NCBI GenBank assembly: GCA_036365455.1 | Contig: JAWQUS010000030.1 | Location: 3,534,001 to 3,598,000 of the forward strand | DNA length: 64,000 bases | DNA from: Macrosoma leucophasiata | Taxonomy: Eukaryota; Arthropoda; Insecta; Lepidoptera; Hedylidae | Direction: 5' to 3' | Shown here: positions 56,755 through 64,000 of the stretch, in pieces | Numbering within the stretch: position 1 is the first letter of the stretch | Layout: the number at the start of each line of letters is the position of its first letter | Translations under genes and position numbers: made by a program | The notes under the pieces: generated by a model | Databases searched by the model: none | What the model saw: only the letters and a program-made list of their open reading frames with translations | What the model was told of the DNA's origin: nothing

Positions 56755-56960
56755 CAAGTAATATTGTACATCGAGCTTACGAAAGATACAATCGACATTG
56801 CCTACGTAAGCACTGATAGTCCCGTATTGGTCAAAACTTGATCAAAATGGTCGACAAACGTCGTATAGGCAAGGTGCGAAAAAGATAACGCTCTCCCGAA
56901 ATAAGTCGCAGTCTCGCCCTCCTAAAGTCGATGTGCAATATTTCTTGCTAGATACCGTAT
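56755..56960 (-). repeat. Family D dispersed repeat after GST-3
   Basis: Reverse copy (attggtcaaaacttgatcaa, cgacaaacgtcgtataggca, gatgtgcaatatttcttgct). It separates GST-3 from the transporter. Confidence 0.55.
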
Positions 56961-57048
56961 ATTCTGTTTCACAATAGAAACAAATAATTTTAAGTGATGC
57001 ACAAGCATTGGGTTGTTGAACAAGCGCTGACAGAATCAAAGAAGATCA

Positions 57049-57211
57049 GTGGTACTACGTACAAAACGTTGAAACGTGACACTCACACAAACATGCGCAT
57101 CGACGAGGCCTCTAAGCGGGTCTCGCGGTGCTGCAGTACTGAGTCACTCGCTACGTCGAGCGTCGATGCGCATGTTTGTGTTAGTGTGCCGTTTCGAACG
57201 TTTTGTACGTA
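57049..57211. mobile_element. Foldback element with long arms
   Basis: Arms of about 55 bp (ctacgtacaaaacgttgaaa ... acaaacatgcgcatcgacg at the left, reverse complement at the right) with a few mismatches around a GC-rich centre. Confidence 0.65.
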
Positions 57212-57241
57212 GTTTCTATACTGTTCATATTTGTACTGTGT

Positions 57242-57445
57242 CAGTGGCGTAGCTAACATGGATGACACCCGGGGCGAATGAGCAAAAAAAAAAGAGGAGT
57301 TAGATACTCGCCATTAATTTGTATTTGCACATCTAATCCACTAACCAGTTTTGGTTATTTAAACATAGATGATCACTGGAGAGGTTGTCAACCTCCAACG
57401 GGTGGCACCCGGTGCGCCCCTTCCCCTCCAATAGCTACGCTACTG
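57242..57445. mobile_element. hAT-like MITE with CAGTGGCGTAGCTA ends
   Basis: The inverted ends cagtggcgtagcta and tagctacgctactg flank 204 bp (one mismatch). Flanking 8-mers do not match. Non-coding. Confidence 0.6.
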
Positions 57446-57718
57446 TTTAAGGATATTAAAAAAATCGATCAACGATGAATACATATATTTTAACAACCGT
57501 TTTCACATCAAGTTCAATAATTAGTTCTGGTTGAGAAACGATGATGCACCTACCTGCCTATCTGACTCGTAACAATAATACCTAACAAAAATTTTCGCTT
57601 TGTTATTAGTATTACTTCTAAGATACTATGGCCTTAAAAATTCTTCATGTACCTACTGTTTTTTCTATACATGTTACTACGAGCTTGTTATGATAAAATA
57701 TATTACCTATATATCTAG

Positions 57719-57967
57719 CAGTGGCGTGCATTGCAAATAAGCAGAACGAGCGTGCCCTACCTCAGTATCTTGTGGTAAGATTAGGTTGTTTCGAGTGTAC
57801 ATTTTTTTACATATAACTGCTTTTACTAAGAATGAATTTTTGTTTTTGGATATTAAACATTTTAAATAAAAATAACAATTTTTTTGATAAGGAGTTTAGG
57901 TGATTTTTAATAGGTAAAATTTTTTTTTTTTTTTTTTTTATTTGCCTATATGCAATGCACGTCACAG
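57719..57967. mobile_element. MITE with CAGTGGCGTGCATTGCA ends
   Basis: The inverted ends cagtggcgtgcattgca and tgcaatgcacgtcacag differ at two positions over 17 bases. The interior is AT-rich with an 18-T run. Target duplication unclear. Confidence 0.6.
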
Positions 57968-58439
57968 CTATATGTATCTACAGTTAAGTTTGTTTTTATA
58001 AATAAAGTTATATCGCCTTAAAAGTGTCTTTTTCCGTCTGATTCATCTTTATCGTTAAATTCGTACATTAACCGGACGGCGTACTTAAAATTCTCGGTTG
58101 ACATGGTTCTGATCATCAGTACCAAGCTGTTTTGGTGTAACGTGATAATTACGATAATTTTAGGAAAAAAAAAGGTATTGCAAAGTGGCATTCAAATCAA
58201 TGTCCACCGAGATACAGAATACGCCTGCAGGATCGATATTGTCATGTCCATACGTAATTCAACCTCGATAAAAAATAGATTAGATTTAAATAAGGGATAA
58301 GCATTAAGAAAATCGTTTTACTAAAAGTTAAAAAACACAATTTGTCTTTATAGTTTACCTGCGAAATTGTGTGCGTGTACTTGAAAATTCCCTAAGAAAC
58401 CTCTGAACAGCCAGAGTATGTAGTATGCGTATGTACTCT

Positions 58440-58541
58440 ACCTATCTACAAAATTTCATCGAAATCCATCCAGCCACTTTAGCGTGATTGAGCAACAAAC
58501 AAACAAACATCCATACTTTCACATTTATAATAATAGTAAGA
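58440..58541 (-). repeat. LINE/SINE tail forming the transporter 3' UTR start
   Basis: Contains caaaatttcatcgaaatcca, catccagccactttagcg and the terminus cacatttataataatagtaag, a common RTE-type tail. It abuts the transporter stop codon (58544-58542). Confidence 0.55.
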
Positions 58542-61500
58542 TTACACTCTTTCGTGAGTTGCATTACTGTTATGTTGGACTTCATTTTTGGTATTGTCTC
58601 CAAATTCATTGAATTGACTTTTCTTATTAGTTTGGCTGCTGGACTTAATCTGTTGGATTGTGTCGAGGAGTGGAAGACCTTTGGTCTCTGGTGTTAAGGT
58701 CAGCAGTATTCCTGCCAGGAGAGTGGTACAGGCGAAGCAGATTGGTGGTAAGACCGGAGACACTGTCGCCTGCGGAGAATACAGGTTTATACTTAGTGTG
58801 GGGTTGTGAGTAAAGCGTTTATTTTTTTAGTTAAAGAGGACTAATAAATGCGTACATATTTTCGGGAGTTTAACCTTTTGAGTTAGTATAGTGCAAAAAG
58901 TATAAAACAAAGTTAGCGTATCTTTTTCATAATCATATGAACGAAGCGACTTCCCCTGTATTTAGACATACTTACTAAGGAATTGCCAGTAAACATTTAC
59001 ATAGAAATTATTTTATTATAATAGAAGTTTAAGTAAACATTAAATTGCTTAATAGTCCTATAAACTAGATTGTAATTTTAACAAGTCTATTGTTTGTCCT
59101 AGAACTAGGACTAACATTAGGTCCTAGTACTAGGACAAACAAGGTTTTCCGGAGTACATTTTTGCCAGTGTGATATGAGAAATGAGTTGGCATGATAGTT
59201 GCTTACCAACATTGGAGTCAAAGGCGACAGCATGCTCCCGGAAGTAGACGCCAGTGTGCATATAGCTAATAAAGATGCTCGGACACTCGTAGGGAACAGT
59301 TCCATGGAGTAGATGACGACGCCCGTGTAGCATACTGACACTATAAGCTTGCCCACTAGGAACAGTCCAATTTTCAGCCATTTATTATCTGTTGACAATA
59401 AAGAACAGCAATGTTAATAAAGCGAATAGAAGTTCTCCACCATAAAATTAACGACTTATCCCTTCAATCGCAGATAGAACTAATCGATAATCTACATAGC
59501 AAATGATCTCTCAATTTATCCGCGTCCTAATATAAACGGATAGAAAAATTAATTTATGGATTGTGGTTAATTTTATCCCTCCTAAATAGACTGTTAGAGT
59601 TAGAAATTGAGTCGCGTAACCTAAATGATGGATATAAACTAAAAAAATGTTATCACAATCATAAAACGTTACCTTCGGACACATAACCATATCCGACGCA
59701 CACTGCACCACAGATCAGGTACCCACAGCACAACGGATACTTCCTGCCATACTTATTCATCAGGTACATCGAAATGAGTTCCCCAGGGAAGGACATTACC
59801 GTCGCCATCATAAAGTTTGTATATTTGTTTCCTGGCAACCAAACTGAATTCACCGTCAGACCGTCATACACGAAACCCACTGTAAACCTCGAAACGAACG
59901 CCACTGCCAACCTCAACAAGATTTGCTTTGACTTGAAAACATCTGAATAACCCTCTTTTTTAGTGTACTCCATAATATTAAACATCTTTTTAATATTTGA
60001 ATCATCAGCGTCAGTTAATTCTTTTACATTGATATTAGCTTTATTAAGCCTTGCAATCATTTTGAACGTTTCCTTAGCTTGTTCTGTTTTTCCATTGAGG
60101 ATTTGCCATCGTGGGCTCTCACGTATGAGGTACACATAGGAGATGCAGAGAATTGGTGGCGTGCAGATGATGCACAGGATATCCTTCCAATTTGGCAACA
60201 TCATAGCTATAAAGGCGAAGGTAGCTTCGCCCATGTATATTGCATATGCGAATATTACGCCAGCGAGCGGTCTGTTCTTCTTGCCGATGATTTCGATCAC
60301 TGGTAGGAAAAAACAAAACATTAAGGTCATCTTATACCCAGTTGTTTTTTGTACGTTATGGAGATGGCAAACATTGTATAAAGTTCGCATGGATGTAAAG
60401 TGATGACTGCAACCTACAGACATGTACACAAAAACAATTTAGGTACGCTATAAATGTTGGACTCTGGCTTGGTCCAGAGTCCTTGGCTTCCTATTACCAC
60501 CCGATGGCTAATGATAACTGTGCTTTAATCGCACAATTGGAGAAGATATTTTAAAAACACAATGAACTCGGTTAAAAAGAGTTCGATACTTACTTAAAAC
60601 TCCGCAAGCAGAGAATACACCGGCAGCCACGCAGGCTTGAAAGAACTCCAGCGCGATGTAGATTTTGTAGGATGTGGTGAATATCCTGAACACACCTATA
60701 ACGCAACCAAGAGATCCTATTACTAGTACTGGTTTCCGGCCAATCCTGGAAATATTTAAAGGTGAGATCAGAACTAAATAATTGACGATGTCAATACTTG
60801 GCAGTGCCTTGTTCCAATTGGAAAATAAAGTATAGACTATCATATAATCGTAGCATCGGAAGAACCTCGCCTCGTAATGTAACTTCAAAAAGGTAGACGT
60901 GAGGTATTCATTCAACTAAATGTGTCACCCACTATTGGCCAGTAGAATAGAACAGAATAATTTATTTGTTCAAAATGTAGGTTACAATGATGGTAAAAGG
61001 CATACATGTGGTGACCCTATACATTTTGTCGCGAAACGTATAACGTTGTTACATTATACGTTGTTACGTTTTGTGACATGCAATAGGTGGCCAGCCTATT
61101 GACATCTCCGGGCACATTTCCAAAATCCAAGAAGGGCTCTCGGAAACTTTCTAAAAATGGAAAAAATCCCATAGCGCTTACCCGATCTGGGGATCAAATA
61201 CAGTAACCTAGCAGAGCAATGGCTTGCTACTAGCTACTTACTATATAGACTACAGAGGCAGTTAAAATATCTTCTCGTTGGTAAAATATCTTCTATGTAT
61301 GTATTATAAACAATAAGTATTATGCCTCAGTAGCGTAGTGGTAGCAGGCCACTACTATTACGCTGGAGGTCCTGGGTTCGATTCCCGAGTCGGGAGCTAT
61401 CAGAGATAACGGTTTAAAATCCTTTATCTCTGGTTCAATTGGGATTTTTCCATTTTCTGGAAGTATCCCAGTACCTCGGAGTTTGGTTATGTGCCCGGAG

Positions 61501-62055
61501 ATGGCAACATGTTCGCCATCTGTTACATGAGCCAAAAACGTAACCGGCGAGTCGTGGGTGTTTGCATGTATGCTTGAATGCATTCATTTACCTCTGCCTA
61601 CCCCTTCGGGGATTACAGGCATGAAGTTACGTTTTTTTACGTTAAGTATTATGCAACGCGGGATGGGCAGCAGCGTCCCGCGATAAAACTACCGCCTCTG
61701 CTATCCCCAAACCGCCTGCTAAGCGTGACGATTATGGCATATTATCCCATATAGACGCTCAACACTGTTGTGAGCATCTTTGGGAAAGGCTTTGTCCAGC
61801 ATTGGACGTCTTTCAGCTAGAGTGATGATAATGAAGTATTATCATAGTTTTAAGATTGCAAAACCGATGTAGGCATTTTGAATCTTTTGGTGTAACTTTA
61901 TAATGCAATTACACCGATGAATGATCGGTTGACGTAAGAAGCTTCTCTTCTTACCTGTCACAGACTATTCCAGCGACGAATAGGCCCACCATGAGACCAA
62001 AGCTATGGATCGTGCCGACCAGGCTCGCTCTCCACTGGTCACACGCCAGGTTTAA
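58542..62055 (-). CDS. SLC22-type organic cation/carnitine transporter, 5' partial
   Basis: Five coding exons, minus strand: 62055-61955, 60745-60594, 60299-59673, 59388-59207 and 58769-58542. They join in frame with GT-AG sites and give 429 residues to the stop. The first visible exon reads LNLACDQWRASLVGTIHSFG and then CDR, with IGRKP following in the next exon: the MFS loop 2-3 signature. Exon 3 has RESPRWQI before the central cytoplasmic loop and MNKYGRKYP in the second half. Exon 4 has YSMELFPTSVRASLL. Exon 5 has TPETKGLPLLDTI and a polar tail. This covers TM2 to TM12. About 100 residues (TM1 and the large extracellular loop of the family) are missing; no such exon was found between 62057 and 64000, so the 5' end probably lies beyond the window. 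The protein should be a plasma-membrane solute carrier; substrate is unknown. Confidence 0.9.
61079..61262 (-). mobile_element. Family A SINE fragment in transporter intron 1
   Basis: Decayed copy (gccagcctattgacatctcc, gggcacatttccaaaatcc, agactacagaggcag). In the intron between the first two visible exons. Confidence 0.5.
61323..61631 (+). mobile_element. tRNA-headed SINE (family A), well preserved
   Basis: Plus-strand copy: head tgcctcagtagcgtagtggt, B box ggttcgattcc, tail attacaggcatgaagttacg. Inserted in the transporter intron, opposite to the gene. Nearly full length compared with 52364-52672. Confidence 0.75.
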
Positions 62056-62186
62056 CTACAATATGGAGATCAATACATTATTATTTAAAGCATTGTAACA
62101 TTTACGTATCTGATTAAGTAATTAGATAAGGTATTAATAAAGAATAAAAATTGTCAGATTTAGACATCGACCATAATACTCCCACT

Positions 62187-62460
62187 ACTACTCAGAGGTC
62201 CTGGGTTCGATTCTCGGGTTAATGGTGTAAAGTCCCTTATCGCTGGTTCTATTAGGATTATCCATTTTCTGGAAATATCTCAGTACCGTGAAATTTGGTA
62301 ATGTGCCCGGAGATGTCAACAGGCTCACCACCTGTTACATGGGCCAAAAACCACCAACATGGGTTACATGGGTGTTTGCATGTATGCTTGAATGCATGCA
62401 TTTACATCTGCCTGGGTAGACAGAGGTAAATGCTTCGGGGATTACAGGCGTGAAGTTACG
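62187..62460 (+). mobile_element. Family A SINE, 5' truncated
   Basis: Starts at the B-box region (ggtcctgggttcgattctcg) and ends attacaggcgtgaagttacg. The tRNA-like head is missing apart from the B box. It lies just upstream of the first visible transporter exon. Confidence 0.6.
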
Positions 62461-63840
62461 ACTATAATATATTATAAGCTAGGTTATATGGTCGATAGAA
62501 TGCCGGCAGAGTCGCGGAAGTACGAGAAAGTTTTGTCCATGACTCTGTACCAAACACCGTCGAGAAGGAACAATGTGGACTTTTATGGTCCCGACCGATG
62601 CGATGGAGTGGAGGCGAAAAGACTAATTTAAGTAGTACCGAACATTTTAAAATTCAACCTTTAATTGTTATTTGTACGACTGTAAGTGGTAGATACATAA
62701 AAATCACGGCAAGAGAAAGAGCTCGCGCAAATTTCCTGGTAGTAGAGCGACGGCTTTCATGGCTTAAATTGCTTAAAACGAGGCTTGTAGATGACCGCGC
62801 GCCGCATAGTGATACCGCTTTATAAAATTGCTCTTCGCCGCTACTCCGTATGACGCTGCTGTCACCGTCGGTCTATTGGCGATGACACACGAGCAAGAAT
62901 CCCAATATCTGCCTTCTGGTCCTATAGAATGGCGAGTCCCGAAATCCTACAGGATTTCAATGCGCAAAAAAGGGCGTCCTTCATATGGTAAAAGAGCGTA
63001 TAGGTACCTACTCATAACCAGTGTCGGATAATCCCATAAGCAAATTAAACAATTACTTAGGGCATCACGTTTTAGAGAGACACCAGAAACACCACGTGTG
63101 GACGTAGGCTCTCAAATCCATGTCCGAAATGACCGAAGGGATTTTTCAAAAAGCCTTTAATGTGTATCTTTTCGAAATTGTAGCGGACACAGGTAATGCA
63201 TTACTTCATAGATCTAGAAATCTCATAGCCTGGTACTTTAATGACTTTGCCGGTGAATGACAAAGAATGACTCTTTTTCTTTTCTTTTTACTCTTTGTTA
63301 TGAGTTTGTAAAGGGGAAATGAGACATTTTACTGATATACTTTTTACATTAGTTTATTACATTTAGTTTTATCTTAGTGATATTCTTGACTTTACATATA
63401 TTTTTTATCTTGTTTGACATGTATATAAATTGTTATTCATTTTAATTTATTTTGTTTGTTTTTGACGTGTCATAAGAGGCGCCTGTCACCCTAAATGAAT
63501 AAATGAGTTTCTGATTCTGATTCTGATTCTGATACTTGCCACAGTCCTACATACACTTAGAAACGTCATGATGCCAGCTCGCATTGGTATAATGTAACTA
63601 CCTACTCAAGTAACAACGTTAATTACAGTAATAAATGTGTGTATACTCAGTGCATGTTGTACAAAATAAATGTTATGAGTAGATTTTCCGTAATTAAGAG
63701 CTTATGTTTTTACGATTTTATGATATTTGTCTTTACCTACTCCTTTACTCTTATGTAAGTTGAATGAATTATTAAGGTTATCTAGGGGATACCCTAGATA
63801 CATGCAATAATAAGTAGTAGGTAGATATACCTACTACTTA
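62460..63840. other. Spacer or 5' intron of the transporter
   Basis: No exon encoding the missing SLC22 N-terminus was recognised on the minus strand. Several short frames exist, none with a known motif. A tract of gattctgattctgattctga (63514) is a minor microsatellite. Confidence 0.4.
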
Positions 63841-63844
63841 TTAT

Positions 63845-64000
63845 TGTATGTATCTTCACGACAAGTCCCTTACGGAGTAGGCAGAGTGTGGAGCGCCAGA
63901 TATCCCGATCTTGACATACCTCCCGTGCTTCTTCTACCTACATTCATCATTATTTTCAAACTTGCACGCCGATTCCTAAAACTGTCCGTTCCATACTCTG
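63845..64000 (-). repeat. Family C repeat at window end
   Basis: atcttcacgacaagtccctt, gagcgccagatatcccgatc and cacgccgattcctaaaactg follow the order seen at 35890-36030. Runs off the window. Confidence 0.6.

Noticed and set aside
62460..62640. Possible N-terminal exon of the SLC22 transporter
   Set aside because: No frame on the minus strand gave the extracellular-loop cysteines or a TM1-like stretch leading into the LNLACD exon.

Overview
The window is repeat-rich, AT-rich nuclear DNA of an insect, almost certainly a moth or butterfly. The genes are short-exon eukaryotic genes with GT-AG introns. The repeats look lepidopteran: RTE-type LINE tails, a tRNA-headed SINE, many small TIR elements and a mariner. 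No bacterial, plasmid or CRISPR features are visible.

Layout. (1) 0-5 kb: LINE fragments, SINE-like repeats and one unrecognised 113-residue ORF. (2) 6.0-11.0 kb, minus strand: a complete five-exon gene for the SMC5/6 subunit Nse3 (MAGE family, 221 aa), whose introns and flanks hold several MITEs. (3) 11.4-18.3 kb: transposon-derived DNA, including one copy of a block of about 2.1 kb that recurs at 22.2-23.9 kb, and a 1.7 kb TIR element. (4) 20.4-30.3 kb, plus strand: the first sigma-class glutathione S-transferase gene (GST-1, 208 aa, four coding exons). (5) 30.4-41.5 kb: a mobile-element landscape with a 755 bp element with 137 bp inverted ends, a 5S-like SINE, a broken mariner, nested TIR elements with a THAP-type exon, an intact tRNA-Leu(AAG) gene and a second tRNA-Leu copy split by a 611 bp insertion. 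(6) 42.0-56.7 kb, plus strand: a tandem duplication carrying two further sigma GST genes (GST-2 and GST-3, 204 aa each), each with a conserved non-coding first exon. (7) 58.5-62.1 kb, minus strand: the last five coding exons of an SLC22-type organic cation transporter; its 5' end is not in the window.

The three GSTs form a local cluster converging on the transporter. GST-2 and GST-3 are recent tandem copies. GST-1 is an older paralogue, but most of its second coding exon is almost identical in DNA to that of GST-2, while its other exons are diverged. This points to exon-limited gene conversion and is the most interesting signal here. The best supported mobile-element observations are insertions whose empty site is also present in the window: the 1,104 bp TIR element downstream of GST-2, the element inside tRNA-Leu, a short poly(A) retro-insert at 3.26 kb, and a THAP-exon element nested in another TIR element.

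All coordinates, identities and exon joins were read by hand; no searches were run. Coding spans for multi-exon genes run from first to last visible coding base, with exons listed in the evidence.
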